Below, piece by piece: positions 42,156 through 54,225 of a DNA stretch of 64,000 nucleotides. Under the pieces are notes generated by a model. It was given only the letters and a program-made list of their open reading frames with translations. It had not been told where the DNA came from and searched no databases. Each line of letters starts with the position of its first letter. The first letter of the stretch is position 1. Origin of the DNA: Sarcophilus harrisii. Lineage: Eukaryota; Chordata; Mammalia; Dasyuromorphia; Dasyuridae. Made by a program: the position numbers and the translations under genes. The DNA is taken from the NCBI RefSeq assembly GCF_902635505.1, contig NC_045429.1, positions 137,264,804-137,328,803 of the forward strand. The letters are read 5' to 3'.

Positions 42156-42434
42156 CAAATCCAAATCTATTTCCTAAAATGGTGCAAAACTGAAGCTTTT
42201 TTTTTCCCCTTCACATGGATTTAGAGATGGTTAGAAATTAATTTGTAAATTTGATTTGCATTAGAGTCTGAGAAGTAGGGATCAGGATTTGGAATGGGAA
42301 GCCCATGAATGTTTTTCCCTCTTTCTTTGAAATGTCTTCTTTCTTTCTTTTTTTTTTTAGCTGTGAATTCCTAAGTGTAGGGGACACCTGATATGGAAAC
42401 ATCCACCATTGATGAAGATTGGCAAACTTACCAG
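42156..42434. other. Unassigned sequence
   Basis: T-rich run at 42339-42358; nothing else recognised. Confidence 0.35.
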
Positions 42435-42545
42435 GCACTAAGGGGTTAAATGATATGTGCCCAAGGTCATATATTAGTATGTGAGAGGGACAGAAATTGA
42501 ATCCAGGTCTTCACGACTACAAGGCCAGCTTCCCAAAGTATCCTT
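42435..42545 (-). mobile_element. MIR-like SINE fragment
   Basis: 'taaatgatatgtgcccaagg', 'acagaaattgaatccaggtc', 'acaaggccagcttccc'. Orientation call is weak. Confidence 0.5.
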
Positions 42546-43666
42546 AATCTAACAATGAAGTAAGGAGCCTGAACAAGCAAGAAAATCTATTGTCCAGTTT
42601 ATTGAGTGAAAATCAGAATGATTCATTATTGAGCAGCTAAATCTATCTGTTGCTTGAGAATAAAAAACTATTATACTGCAAAATTCAGGGAATAGGGAAG
42701 AGGAAGGAACAAGCATTTATTAAGCACCTATTATATTATGTACTATGTATTGTGCTAAACACTTTACAAAGATTATCACATTTATTTGGGCCATTCATTC
42801 TAAATATTAATGAATTAACAGAGTAAGCAGGTCTCAGCCACCAATCAAAACTGAAATAGATCTAATGCCTACTTTAGGTCATCATTCTAAATACAAATTG
42901 GTAAAATAAGCTCTCCAATATAGACACACTAAAGCAAAAAATAAGACAAATTCTAAAATACAATCAAGAGCAAGTATTAGTCTCTGAGAAGTTCTTTTTT
43001 AACTAAGTCAGTCACAAGACACTGGGAAGAAAGCCAGTTTCATGAAGTCTCACACTATGGAATAGTGAATCCTACTGAGTACATAAATAGATCAAAGAAT
43101 TTTAGAAAGAAGATTAGAATCAAAGAAATTAGAAAGAACTTTAATGTTCATCTAGTTCAATAAATATCTCCAAAATAATTTCCATGATTATGTATCTGAA
43201 AAATGGCAATATTCTTTGCTTGAAGACCTTTAATGAAGAGAGGAGTATCCATTATCTTTTGAGGCAGGATATTCTATTTCCTGATGACCATCTTCATAAA
43301 GTTTCTTAAAAGGAACAAAGAATCACTTCCTTGTATCTAAACCTTGTTGGATGGGCAGCAGGGTGGGGAAACAATATTTTGTCATTTAAAATTGTTTATA
43401 TCATTTAAAAGTATTGGATGTAAGACAAGGAAAATAAAGGACCCATGATCAATAATCCTCATAACATTATTAGAGACCTCTAACCAGAAGACTACAGAAA
43501 TTTTTACTGTATAAATTACCTTGACTTCTGGTATTTCTTTAAAAATAAAAATCTTCCAGAAATGACCATCAATTGAAAAGCTTTTTTTTTTTTTTTTTTT
43601 TTTTTTGCTAGTAATGATGTCTTTGTTGTACTACATATTAATTTATATTCTACATAGACTCAATTT
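42546..43666. other. MIR trace, unassigned AT-rich sequence and a T25 run
   Basis: A MIR opening ('acaagcatttattaagcacc') is at 42705-42790, and a worn MIR-like piece at 43130-43210. A 25-base T run lies at 43582-43606 with no clear element behind it. No gene. Confidence 0.4.
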
Positions 43667-43940
43667 TTTATTAAAGCTTTTTATTTTAAAAACATATGCA
43701 TAGATAATTTTCAACATTCAGCCTTGCAAAACCTTGTGTTCCAAACTTTTTTCTCCTTCCTTTCCCTTTACCTGCCCCGCCATGGCAAATAATCAAATAT
43801 GTTAAACGTGCAAATCTTCTACACATATTTCCACAATTATCATGCTGCACAATAAAAATCAGATCAAAAGGGGAAAAATGAAAAAGAAAACAAAATGCAA
43901 GCAAACAACAATTTAAAAAGTGAAAATACTATGTTGTATT
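43667..43940 (-). mobile_element. L1 3' end, antisense
   Basis: 'attaaagctttttattttaa', 'cagccttgcaaaaccttgtg', 'gccatggcaaataatcaaat', 'ttccacaattatcatgctgc', 'gaaaatactatgttgta'. Truncated within the 3' UTR. Confidence 0.9.
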
Positions 43941-44269
43941 TTGACAACTTCTGATGAAGAAAAATGCCTATTGTGAATAATACATTCTGTAAAGTATTTA
44001 GAATGTGAATTGCACAGAAAGAGGTTTAATGACTACTTTGGGATAATGATATTGACCATATATAGAAAATGGAAGTTTCTTCTCTTTCCAAATGTCCCGG
44101 AAAATACTTGCTGTTGTTTTTATTTTAAGGCTTGAGCACAGAACAAAATATTGATTACTAGATGCCAACTTTTGTCTAATATAGCCAATCTAAGAGGTAG
44201 AATGGATTATGGAGGTAGAATGGATTAGCTAGGTAGATAGTTGGGTCAATAGGTCAACAAAGAAATATA
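43941..44269. other. Unassigned sequence with a short tandem duplication
   Basis: 'gaggtagaatggatta' occurs twice in tandem at about 44195-44230. No gene. Confidence 0.4.
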
Positions 44270-44640
44270 TAATTTACTAAATATCCTTAGCATTAGGTTT
44301 TTTGATTTCTTAAAACCAAGGCCTCAGGAAGTACCATACTGTAAAAACAAACAAAGAAGATCACAAAGAATTAATTGTGTACAGATTTGTAAGCCATAAT
44401 ATAAGGCCTGAACTTTAATTACATTGGCAAAGTCAATTATATATAATAGGGTTCCTCTTCCATGTGCTTGTATAATTTTAAAGTCTACTAAAACTAAACG
44501 GTGTGAAGCAAGCTCAGACACATGGAAATCGTTTTCGAGGGAATATAAAGGAACCATCCCAGAGTCCCTAATTAAACAAAGCTTTAAATTGCTTTTGTAT
44601 GTTGATACCATTTCAACTATAGATTCATAGGAATAAAAAA
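44270..44640. promoter_or_regulatory. Candidate conserved non-coding element
   Basis: Repeat-free, complex and AT-rich, with dense homeodomain- and SOX-like motifs ('tttaattacattggcaaagt', 'cctaattaaacaaagcttta', 'cacaaagaattaattgtg') and conserved-looking CpGs ('aaatcgttttcgaggg'). Open frames on both strands (95 and 68 residues) do not look coding. The call rests on composition only. Confidence 0.3.
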
Positions 44641-45387
44641 ATGCTTCAAAAATCTAGTATCAATAAATCTTATACATTTTTTTTTTTATCTTACAGCCAT
44701 CTGCATATTTTACATGAAACCATTCTTCTTTGGAGTCTTACATTTCAGTGACATAAAATTTGTCTCACCTAGTTTCTGAAAAATCCTACAACTCAATTCA
44801 AATGAATTATAAACATATATTGATCATCAACTATGTTTAAGGAATTATTCTTTTTGTTTTTGTAGTCACTTTTTTTGTAGTCACTTTCTGCCAGGGTTCT
44901 TTTCACTTGCTTTCCACTAAAATAGTTCCTTCCTTTAGTCAGAATAAAGTTTTGAGTCGTGTGTGTGTGTGTGTGTGTATTATTATTATTTTTTAAGCAA
45001 AGTAACTTAAGCATTATTGAATATTTTGTTTTTTACTTCATTTGTAGATTCCCATGTAAGGGCATATATAATTTTTTTTTTATGTAAAATCTTAGTCTAA
45101 TGTCCTTTCTATAAAATAAGCTTGTCTTGAGCAAGTCATAGTTTTTATTGTCATATTCCATTTCTCTGTATTACAGCCTACCAACTTTCAGCCTAAGAAT
45201 TTTAGACATTTTATGACATATTGTTTAAGAGACATATTTGCCTTGCTGAGGAGAATATAGTGTGATATGATATACACATGGCTGGTTGGCCTTTTGCATC
45301 CAATAGTTGTCTAGCATCATGCAAAGACTGCACAATTTCCTAAATATGATTCAGGGAATCACCTTTTGCTATTCATAGCTGGGTCCA
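44641..45387. other. Unassigned sequence with a (GT)10 microsatellite
   Basis: GT repeat at 44959-44978. 'tttttgtagtcact' is repeated in tandem at about 44857-44887. No gene. Confidence 0.4.
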
Positions 45388-45440
45388 GTCAGTCAGTATT
45401 TATTTATTACCAGGCTCCATGCTAAGTGCTGGATCTGGCT
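45388..45440 (+). mobile_element. Ancient dispersed repeat, 5' trace
   Basis: 'gtcagtatttatttattacc' and 'aggctccatgctaagtgctg'. Confidence 0.5.
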
Positions 45441-45945
45441 CATCATCCATCAATATCTTCTGTTCAAAATGAGTGTATGGAATAGAGATGCAGACTAACT
45501 CCATGATCTAACTGCATGTCAGCATCTAGCCAATTGTATTCTTTATATGCTATTTTTACCTGCATGGATTGCTAGATCAATGATTTTTGAGTGGATTTTA
45601 TGAAGTGTGTCTTACAGTGTTCTGTGACTACGTGAAAATAAAAGAACATAATTCTTTTGAAATAAAAGAACATCATTCTAAAAACAGTAACATCCATAGA
45701 CCCATGTAGACCTATGACATCAACAGGAAATCCCTCTTTTAGTTGGACTTTGTGCATGATAAATACCTTATATGACCAAATGTCTTCTTGTTTTCTACTT
45801 TGTTAGCTGTTAATATTCAGTATATCACTGAGCAACATAATCTTGGTGATTATATTTGTCATATAATTGGTGATTATATCTTATAGGACCTTAATATTTT
45901 TTATAGTCTAAAGCTGTAATTTCATCATTTTTTCAAGGAAGAAAT
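45441..45945. other. Unassigned sequence with local duplications
   Basis: 'aaataaaagaacat' is repeated at about 45636 and 45660, and 'tggtgattatat' at about 45844 and 45867. No gene. Confidence 0.4.
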
Positions 45946-46158
45946 CCCTTCTACCAGTGGGAGTAAGTGACTGTAGTGAAATATATAATCTGAGAGAGTT
46001 GCCCAGATTATTGAGAGGTTAAGCAACTTGCTGAGAGACATACAGCAAGTATGTTACAGAAGAGGAGCTTGAATCCAGCTTGTCCTAAATCATATTTACT
46101 CTCTGTGATTTAAAAATATTCCTAAGAAATTCTTTTTTTTTTTTTTTTTTTTTTTTTT
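45946..46158 (-). mobile_element. Worn core-SINE followed by a T26 run
   Basis: 'gagaggttaagcaacttgct', 'gagcttgaatccagcttgtc' are core-SINE motifs. A 26-base T run is at 46133-46158. Confidence 0.5.
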
Positions 46159-46955
46159 GAGGAGAGCTTTTAAAGCTACATTTGGCCCTAGTCAGATATT
46201 TTTTTTCCTTTTTTCACTCAGACTTTATATACTTCATACATCTTAGTTAATTATGTGATTGTGAAAATATGATCCACTATAGAAAATTATCAATGGAAAT
46301 AGCCTCTTCTTATATTTTCATCCAGAATAACCTCACAACATGAATATTTCCTTCTCATAAATATTTTATAGAAATAATAAAGTAAGCATATGGGTTGGTG
46401 GTTGACAATGTCTTTGGGCTCACATATTTTTGATGCTGCTTGATCTTTTCCATTCTTTTAGTCTTCCCTTTTTGAGGGATCTTGAAAATTCATTCTTAAT
46501 TGCCTTTAAAATTGTCCAAGCATTGACTTCTTCTGCATTTGGTCATCCATGCTTCCCAATTTCACTTTGGAAGTGTTATCATGGACTGAAGTAGAAGATT
46601 TCAAACATAATCATTCTACTATTTCTACTGATGAAACTAGATCATCAAAGAACAGGTGCAGCAGATGTCAGATCTGACATATTTCATGTCCATTTATGGT
46701 TCTCCCTTCCAGTTTCAACCAAGAACAGTTATATGCTAAAGGTTCACTCGTTCTTTATATTTTAGTTTTTTCATGAAATGCTATTCATAATTTTCCATCA
46801 TCTTTTCCCATGATCTTTTGCAAATCAGTTTGTACTTTAGTATTTCAGTTGCAGTACTTTTCCATTTCACAAAGAGAAAATATTTGCAGGATATTTTCAA
46901 GCCTTTACCCCCTTGTTTATCGTGTTTTAAGTCAGTTCTACTTCTCTAGATAAAT
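46159..46955. other. Unassigned T-rich sequence
   Basis: No recognised repeat or gene over about 800 bases. Confidence 0.4.
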
Positions 46956-46959
46956 CGTT

Positions 46960-47340
46960 GTCAGTAATAACAAGCATTTATTAAATACCTACTATGTGTC
47001 GGTCACTGTGCTAAGTGTTAGGGACACAAAGAAAAGCAAAAACAGGATCTCTTTTGTCAGATTGTTTATTTTAATGGGAGAGAGAACACATAAAAACTGT
47101 GTACATAATACACACATGTATATACACACATAATACACATAATATATATATATATATATATACACATACTTGTATATATGTGTGTATGTGTGTATGTAGT
47201 ATAAATGGGAGGTAATCTCAAAGATAACACATAAATATTAAAGTGTTATTTTAACTGGAACTTGAAGAAAGCCAGGAGACGTAGCAGGCATAGATGAGAA
47301 GGGAGATAGTTCCAGGCATGAGGGAAAGCCAATGAAAATG
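46960..47340 (+). mobile_element. Ancient mammal-wide dispersed repeat with inner microsatellite
   Basis: 'aacaagcatttattaaatac', 'gtcactgtgctaagtgttag', 'ggacacaaagaaaagcaaaa', then, after TA/CA repeats, 'aactggaacttgaagaaagc', 'gatagttccaggcatgaggg'. Confidence 0.7.
47103..47203. repeat. CA/TA/TG microsatellite, near-palindromic
   Basis: CA-rich, then TA-rich, then TG-rich units, so the two sides are roughly self-complementary. Confidence 0.85.
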
Positions 47341-48095
47341 TCATTACTTTTGTCTATTTCCCCTTTTTGGGGAAATTTATTTTCTCCATAGTTCATTTAA
47401 ACATATTGAGTTGGAGGGAAGATGATAATTTACAGCATCTTTTTTTTTGTTCTTTCTCATAATTTCTAGTGATTTTGACCTTTGATGAATCCAAAGTTTT
47501 AACTGAAAACTTTCCCCCTTCCCCTTTTGTTTCCTCTTTAAATCTTATTTGATTAGATTGGCAAGTGTCTATGTGAAGAGATTTTTTTCTAGGCTTCATG
47601 AATATTTCATCATTTGCCAAAATCCCATTGTTAGCTTTCAGAAAAACAAATCCTATTCTTTGCTACACTTTCTGTTACCAGATGTTCTTTACATATATCT
47701 CCTCTTTTTTCTAATATTTTAAACTTCAATTGAAAGAGATGAAAACTTTACATGTGTGTACCCCCAAGACCTTCAAATTTATTTTTATTTTATTCAAATA
47801 ATATTTCATATTCACTTCAGCTTTCTTTTGAAGGTATCATTAATCTCCCTGTAAATTATCAAAAAGAGATAGTGGTTGGTATTCACCAATTGATATGACG
47901 GTAAGCTCTCCATCACAACTCAGGTATATAACCCTTAAATATTGCATGCGTCTCACATAGCCATGTCAAGTTTATATTAGGCCAGCTTCATACTTCTCAA
48001 CAAATTGTCACCATCTGATGTCTTTTATTATTTTGTTCAACTCAGCGCTTCTGCAGAAAGATTGAGGACTGATTTCCTTCTGGTTTAATAATAAC
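47341..48095. other. Unassigned sequence
   Basis: No recognised repeat or gene; pyrimidine-rich in part. Confidence 0.4.
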
Positions 48096-48345
48096 TCCAT
48101 CTCCCAATTTCATGGATTTACATTGGTTGTCTCTCATGGCTAGAATGCACTTTCTCCCCACCTCTACCTCTTAACTTCCCTGACTTTCTTCAAGACTTAA
48201 CTCAGATCTTACTTTTTGTATATTTCCCTCCCTCTCCAGAGTTTTTTCTGAAAGTATTTTCCATTTACCATATATCAATAAATGTTGGTGGATTCCTGTT
48301 ACCTCTAAAATCAAGGATAAAATCCTCTGTTCAGTCTTTGATGAC
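48096..48345 (+). mobile_element. L2 LINE fragments
   Basis: 'ctcatggctagaatgcactt', 'ttctccccacctctacctct', 'tcaagacttaactcagatct' (L2 near its 3' end), then 'ggattcctgttacctctaaa' and 'atcaaggataaaatcctctg' from a slightly more 5' part of L2, so at least two pieces. Confidence 0.65.
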
Positions 48346-48389
48346 ACAGAGACAGGAGATCTAATGTTGTGAATGGAGAACAATTAGTA

Positions 48390-48590
48390 GGTGACTTTGA
48401 TTGAATTATAGAGACCATGAGGAGGAGCAATGACTAATCAGTCTGGAAACACAGAATGGAGTCAGATTATGAAGGGATTTAAAAACTAAACAGTTTTTAT
48501 TTTATCCTAAAGGCAATAGAGAGCCATCAAAATTTCTTGAATAGGGAAATGACATGATTAGATCTGTATTTGGTTAGACCATATCTATAT
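48390..48590 (+). mobile_element. Ancient dispersed repeat, 3' part
   Basis: 'ggagtcagattatgaaggga', 'ttttatcctaaaggcaatag', 'agagccatcaaaatttcttg', 'ggaaatgacatgattagatc'. Confidence 0.65.
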
Positions 48591-48659
48591 GAATTAATGA
48601 ATCTTGCCATGTCCCATAAAACATGAATTTACATATAATAAATATATCATGAAAGGCAG

Positions 48660-48835
48660 AGTAATGTGCTGGGTAAAGCAAAAGGCCTTTATGTGAAACC
48701 ATGGGTCAATCACTTAATATTTCTGAATTTTAGGTCCTTTACATATAAAATAGATATAATATCCATCTCCTGGGACTATTTTGAAAACAAATCTCTTTGT
48801 GAATCTTAAAGTGCTGTGCAAATGTAATTTATTTT
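48660..48835 (+). mobile_element. MIR-type SINE
   Basis: 'catgggtcaatcacttaata', 'ttctgaattttaggtccttt', 'ttaaagtgctgtgcaaatgt'. Confidence 0.65.
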
Positions 48836-49125
48836 TATGTTTATTGAAAGTTCCCATCAGATTTAATGTGTCTTTTATATTCTTCTGTGATCTTTGACTA
48901 AGAAAGACCTTTAAGAATTCAAACCAAGGCAGATTCACTATCAAACTAGTGGAAACCAATTTGTTGATTTCCTCTTGACTTAAAGCAATAATAGAAATGA
49001 CTGAAATAATTGATGCTCAGTAAATAATTGCAGGCTTATTCCTCTAACCCTCCCTTCCACAAAGAACATTAAAAAAAACAACAAACAGACCCTGCCTGAA
49101 GGTACTGCATTAGGCCAAGGGAAAC
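48836..49125. other. Unassigned sequence
   Basis: Nothing recognised. Confidence 0.4.
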
Positions 49126-49925
49126 TTTTGTGATAAAAAGATAAGAGAGAAAACTGGTATAATGGATGATAGAATCAAGATTCAAAATAATTTCAGCAGG
49201 CTAGAATAGTAGGCCAAAACCAACAAGATGAAATATAGGGATAAATCTAAAGTTCTTGATTTAGCAGGACATGAATTCCCCAAATAAATTCAGGGAGATC
49301 TCACTTGACAGCAACTCTTTTGTAAAATATCAAGGGGCTCTATCTGACCACAAATCAGCCAACAGCCTGATAGGATTGTTAAGTCAATTAATGCAATTTT
49401 GTGCTGCAATAATAGAAGTATAGTATATAGACAAAGGAAGATAATAGTTCCACTGTACGAGTCGGTTGTATTAAATATAATATTCAGTTCTGGGAACCAT
49501 ATTTTAAGAGTGAAATTAACAAGTTAGCATATCAGAGTGACCATATGTTTAAGGAATTTAAAAAATATAAGGAATATTTAAAAGAATTGAGGTTTTTTTT
49601 AGTTTAGAGAAGATTAAAGATCAATGATTAAATAAAGTTTAGCTGCCTTTGAACATTTTATAGGTCAGTATATAGAAGAAGACAAAAAAAATATTCTCTG
49701 TTGCTCCACAAGACAGAACAGAATCCATCAGTGGGTAGCAGTTATAAAAATGCATAGTTTGGCTTAAACAAGGAAGACTTTTAAACAATTTGATGTATTC
49801 AAAATGGAATGAGTTTCCACACAACAGAGTTGGATCATTATCACTGGAATTTCTCATGGAGGATATGGAACTATCAGAGATATTGAACAGGATGATTTTT
49901 AAGGAACACCAATTCTAGGGAAATT
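49126..49925 (+). mobile_element. L3/CR1-type LINE 3' part
   Basis: 'acaagatgaaatatagggat', 'aaatctaaagttcttgattt', 'aatgcaattttgtgctgcaa', 'atagttccactgtacgagtc', 'atattcagttctgggaacca', 'aaatggaatgagtttccaca', 'aggaacaccaattctaggg' follow the order of the CR1-like LINE end ('atgcgatcttgggctgcatt ... gttcagttctgggcaccaca'). No open frame remains. Confidence 0.7.
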
Positions 49926-50356
49926 TTAATCTAGGAAATATGTAGTCACAGCAATGAATATTCAATTAAGAAAAAAAATCAGCAATCCAGTATCTGTTTA
50001 CTATGGTAATTAGGGAAAATTGAATTGCATTAAAGTCATCATATCTTTACCCCTGTGAAATAGCCTAAAAACTAAAAGATCACTAATGTAGAAAAAGTAG
50101 ACTTCGCTGTTTTCTTTATTCAATCATAGTTTATTGCACTGTGTATAACTTGAGACTTTCCATAATCCTTCTTTATTAAGACTTCAGAAAATAACATGTT
50201 GTGTCTAAATAGTAGTGAAGTAATTAGAAGATGTGTTTTCCCTTCATATACTCCTATACAAAATTGAGAAGAAAAAACTTTAAGGAATTTTGGACTGCTT
50301 TCTAATATCTATCCTGATCTCCACAGTTGCTAGTGCCCTCTTCATTGGAATTTATT
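49926..50356. other. Unassigned sequence
   Basis: No recognised repeat or gene. Confidence 0.4.
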
Positions 50357-50394
<38 letters not shown>

Positions 50395-50715
50395 CACATA
50401 TATATACATATGTACTTATTATGTTATATATGTACATATTATATATATAAGCATGAAGAATACATATTGGTGAGATAATACCATGCAGTTAAATGGAGTT
50501 ACATTATGAAATAATATACACATAACAGTCTAGAAAAAATTCTTGAACATACACACATGTATGTGTGTGCACATATGTATGTATATATATAGCATTATAA
50601 TAGTGAATCCCAACTAACTGCATGTCATCATATGACCATATTCTATTTTTTACTATTTTTATATACTATTTTTAAAATTATATATATATATATGGATATA
50701 TATATGAATATATAT
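50357..50715. repeat. Cluster of GT/TA/CA microsatellites
   Basis: (GT)9(TA)n at 50357-50400, TACATA units to about 50450, 'cacacatgtatgtgtgtgca' at 50550-50575, and (TA)n at 50585 and 50675-50715. Very AT-rich and self-complementary. Confidence 0.85.
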
Positions 50716-52279
50716 TATTAAATACAAATTTATTCTAGGTTTCTGAAAACAGATAACTCTCAATGGTTAAAGTTTTAATACTGTTGCTGCTGACCTCCAC
50801 TAGTGTATTTTTCAACAGCAATCACCCAGTTAACTCCATTCGTTTTTAGGAAAGACACTAAGAAAGTATAACAAGAACAATTGATATAAAACCTTCCCCC
50901 ATAACTGAGAAAAACTTTCTCATAGATACATACAACATCTTTAGGATGAAAGAGAAAGGTGACCACAAACTTACAACACAAAGACTATGAAGTTCATGTG
51001 TAGAAAATGACTATGGCAAAGGGGTAGGGTACTCAGGCTCCTTATCCTAAATGTGAGGTGAATACTCCCATAAATATACACAGTTCAGTGGAATACCAGT
51101 TTTAAAGTTTGATGGTAGAGATGTACACTTGTGGAGAACATGCATTGCAAAGAATACCTCCGGATCCCAGAAGTCCCTTTTTTCCCCTTCACTGACTTAT
51201 CATGAAGTTCCCTTAGTAGAGAACTAGGTAGTAGAGAAGTAGTAGAGAAGCTCACTGGGCTTTGAGGATTGGTGTATTTCTGGATTCCATACCAGCACTT
51301 TTCTCTATCATGAGGGGCTGTATCCCTGAAACTGTTGCCATCTTTGGCTGATTTTGTCTTTGACATTCCTACTGCTGTTGGCTCCTGTTCTGGTGGCTAC
51401 TGATTCTAATCCCTACTGGAACCTCTCATGAGGTCTTTGAATCCTTCCAAATATAAGGCCATCAGATCTTCTGTTTATTTACTTACTTAGGGAAGCAAAA
51501 ACACAGAGACAGGGAAAGCCATGTCCTTAGAGCTACCATTAATTAAGTGGGTGACTGGGGAGCAACTCATTCCCCACTTAACTCTTGGGAAGCTACTGAC
51601 AATAGACCTTCCTTACTTGCAGCTTCTAAGGGAAGAGAGCAGTGAAAAAGGCAGGTTATCCCTGTTATTTGTCTACTCAGTTCCTGCTTTGGAGCACTTG
51701 AGTGACCAGTTCTTCCATCTCCACAGGTAATTAGAGGGCCTTTTATCATCACATAGTACAAGGCCCTCAGTCATGCGTGGCCAAAAATCAGTTCCCCAAA
51801 ATTTCTACAGGGTCATTTGGACTGAAACAAGCAAGGGAATATCTGTATATGCTCCAAGGCCTGCCTTCACTATGGACTATTCCACTCAAGTGACAAATGA
51901 ATGAAGAATGAGAGTTTCTGCTAGGGGCTGACTTGCTTTTCAGTCTGAGGTAGAAGGAAAATTACTTGTTGACTTATCAAAATGTCTGACCTGAAGGAGA
52001 CACCATGAGTGTACTGTTGTTCAGGCAGAGGCAATTTTTTTTTCAAATTTTAATGGCAAGAGGGCATGCTGACTCCTGTGATCTTTTAGGCATAGTAAAA
52101 AATGATTATAACTCCTAATGTTGTGTGGGTGTCATGAAGCAATGAGAAGATTATAGCTTACTTTGACAGGTGGCCATCATATTTTATCAGCCAAGAAGGG
52201 ATTCTTGCTGAATCATCAAAATATTTCTCCTTTCAGTTAAAATCATACTTAAGTTGGAGGTCAGGTGTTAGGACAGCAG
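50716..52279. other. Repeat-poor unassigned sequence
   Basis: About 1.5 kb without a recognised repeat. 'tagtagagaa' is repeated at 51212-51250. Several 60-90 residue open frames on both strands show no domain. 51750-51960 is complex and GC-average. Nothing identifies a gene. Confidence 0.4.
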
Positions 52280-52445
52280 CATCCTAGATATTTAGAGCTG
52301 GAATGGTGCTTTCAGGTTATCAACTATTGTCTCTTTATTTTACAGATAAGAAACTGAAGCCCAGGAATGTTAAATAATTTGACTGGAATTTGAACCCAGA
52401 CCTTCTTGACTCCTACTCCAATGCTCTATCCACTAAATGCTGTTT
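52280..52445 (+). mobile_element. MIR-type SINE
   Basis: 'tatttagagctggaatggtg', 'tattttacagataagaaact', 'tgaagcccaggaatgttaaa', 'gaatttgaacccagaccttc', 'caatgctctatccactaaat'. Confidence 0.8.
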
Positions 52446-52679
52446 CTAATAGTGTCTTCCCCATCTAAAGATACAAATTAGTCTTACAATTCTAAGATGC
52501 AATAGTTTTTCTGAAAAGGAAACAATTAGAAATCATCCATACACATTGTTTTTGGATGTTTGTTCTTTTCTATCTTTCTCCTCCCTTTCCCTCTACATTT
52601 TCACATAAATATTATAAGATAGAATAAATATGTTTCAGGAAATTTAGACTTAACTGCTCTGTCAAAAACGTGTTTACAA
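52446..52679. other. Unassigned sequence
   Basis: Nothing recognised. Confidence 0.4.
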
Positions 52680-52930
52680 TTCAGTCCCTAAACATTTATT
52701 AAGCACTTACTATGTGGCAGGAATTGTGCTAAACACTGGGGATGATGATAGATATTAAAAACAAAGATAGTCCCCACCCTCAAAGAGCTTGCAATATAAT
52801 GTACAAAAGGAAGCTGAAAAGACCGGGTGTGGGGAATAGGGATTGGGGGGTGTGGTGGAAGTTGATAAGAGAATTCTGGAGAAGTCCAAAAGCTATGTAG
52901 CTGGTGGGAAACTGGGAGAAAACTGTGTTC
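52680..52930 (+). mobile_element. Ancient mammal-wide dispersed repeat
   Basis: 'taaacatttattaagcactt', 'actatgtggcaggaattgtg', 'ctaaacactggggatgatga', 'ccctcaaagagcttgcaata'. The 3' part is uncertain. Confidence 0.65.
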
Positions 52931-53387
52931 AGTCCCCTCTTTAAATAGAGGCCCTGGGGCTTATGAACCAACTCTTCAATCAGAATGTCTAGTCAGAGGG
53001 ACTGGGTTTACTGATGAACTGATGATAAGACACTATTAAACATTCTTCCCCCTTTGTTGTGGATATTTCAATTTTTTGATTTCCTATTGCCTAGAAGAGA
53101 AAAAAAGATCATTGACTGCTTAACTCTGGCACCCCAACTTGTAATATTCATCAATGATTTGCTGTGTTCCTAATTAGTAATAGAGATTGTACATAATTGA
53201 GTTTTCTGATTAAAGGACTATACTAAATCAAATGCTTTTCTTTAGTTGCCCCCAGATTTCCTGTATGAAAGTAAGAATAGCATTCAGATAGGCTTTTCTA
53301 TTATATTTAATTTATACATCATTAAGTGGAGTATCAAAAAATGAACCATTGTGGTATTCTGTGTAAATATATCATATCATATACTGT
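52931..53387. other. Unassigned sequence
   Basis: Nothing recognised. Confidence 0.4.
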
Positions 53388-53537
53388 GACCTATTTAACA
53401 TATATAGAACTGCTTGCCATCTGGGGGAGAGGGTGGAGCGAGGGAGGGGAAAAATCGGAACAGAAGTGAGTGCAAGGGATAATGTTGTAAAAAATTACCC
53501 TGGGATGGGTTCTGTCAATAAAAAGTTATAATTATCA
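53388..53537 (+). mobile_element. L1 3' end, sense
   Basis: 'ctgcttgccatctgggggag', 'gggaggggaaaaatcggaac', 'gatgggttctgtcaataaaa', 'agttataattat'. Only the last 150 bases of the L1 remain. Confidence 0.85.
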
Positions 53538-53619
53538 GAAAAAATCTCATTGATGACAGCTTTCCCCTCAGTGGTGGAATTAGCATCAGTTATGATTCTT
53601 GTCTATATTCCCCAATTAG

Positions 53620-54077
53620 ATAGTCAATCATTGAACAGGCATTTATTGAGTGCCCAATATCTGCTAGAGATACAAAGTCCTGAGGATATAAAGAAAGGCA
53701 AAATCCATTCCATCTTTCAAGCAGCTCACAGTCTAATGAAGAAAACCATATGTAATAGACATGTACTAGCAAAATACATGTAGAATAAACCAGGGATAAT
53801 GTTCAGAGGGAAGATACTGATACCAAAGTGCAAAAACTTCTTGCAGGACTTGGGATTTTAGCAGAGACTTGATAAGCCAAGAGATGGAGATGAGAAGAAA
53901 GAGCATTCTAACCAATAAAAATGTATGGAATCAACTGATGGAGTATTTTATGGGAGGAACAATAAAGTGGTGCAGTGAATAGGACACCAGCTCTGGAGTC
54001 TTGTAGACCTGAATTCAAATGTGATCTCAAGTACTTACTAGCTGTGTAACCCTGGCCATATCATTTAACTCCATTTG

Positions 54078-54110
<33 letters not shown>

Positions 54111-54225
54111 GAGAAACTGTAAGGAAATCATTATTGCTGAATCAGAACATTGTTGAGAGGAGTAAAGTATAAGGAGATTAGAAAGGTAAAACACAGGGAG
54201 TCTAGTCAATCTGTACAGGGCTTTC
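53620..54225 (+). mobile_element. Ancient mammal-wide dispersed repeat split by a SINE
   Basis: 'gaacaggcatttattgagtg', 'tcctgaggatataaagaaag', 'gcagctcacagtctaatgaa', 'cttcttgcaggacttgggat', 'tttagcagagacttgataag', and after the SINE 'ataaggagattagaaaggta' and 'ctgtacagggctttcc'. Confidence 0.7.
53963..54107 (+). mobile_element. tRNA-headed marsupial SINE ending in T29 instead of A
   Basis: Head 'ataaagtggtgcagtgaata', 'ccagctctggagtcttgtag', 'gacctgaattcaaatgtgat', 'tactagctgtgtaaccctgg', then 'actccatttgc' followed by 29 T (54079-54107). This SINE normally ends in an A-rich tail on its own strand, so the T run is odd. Confidence 0.8.
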
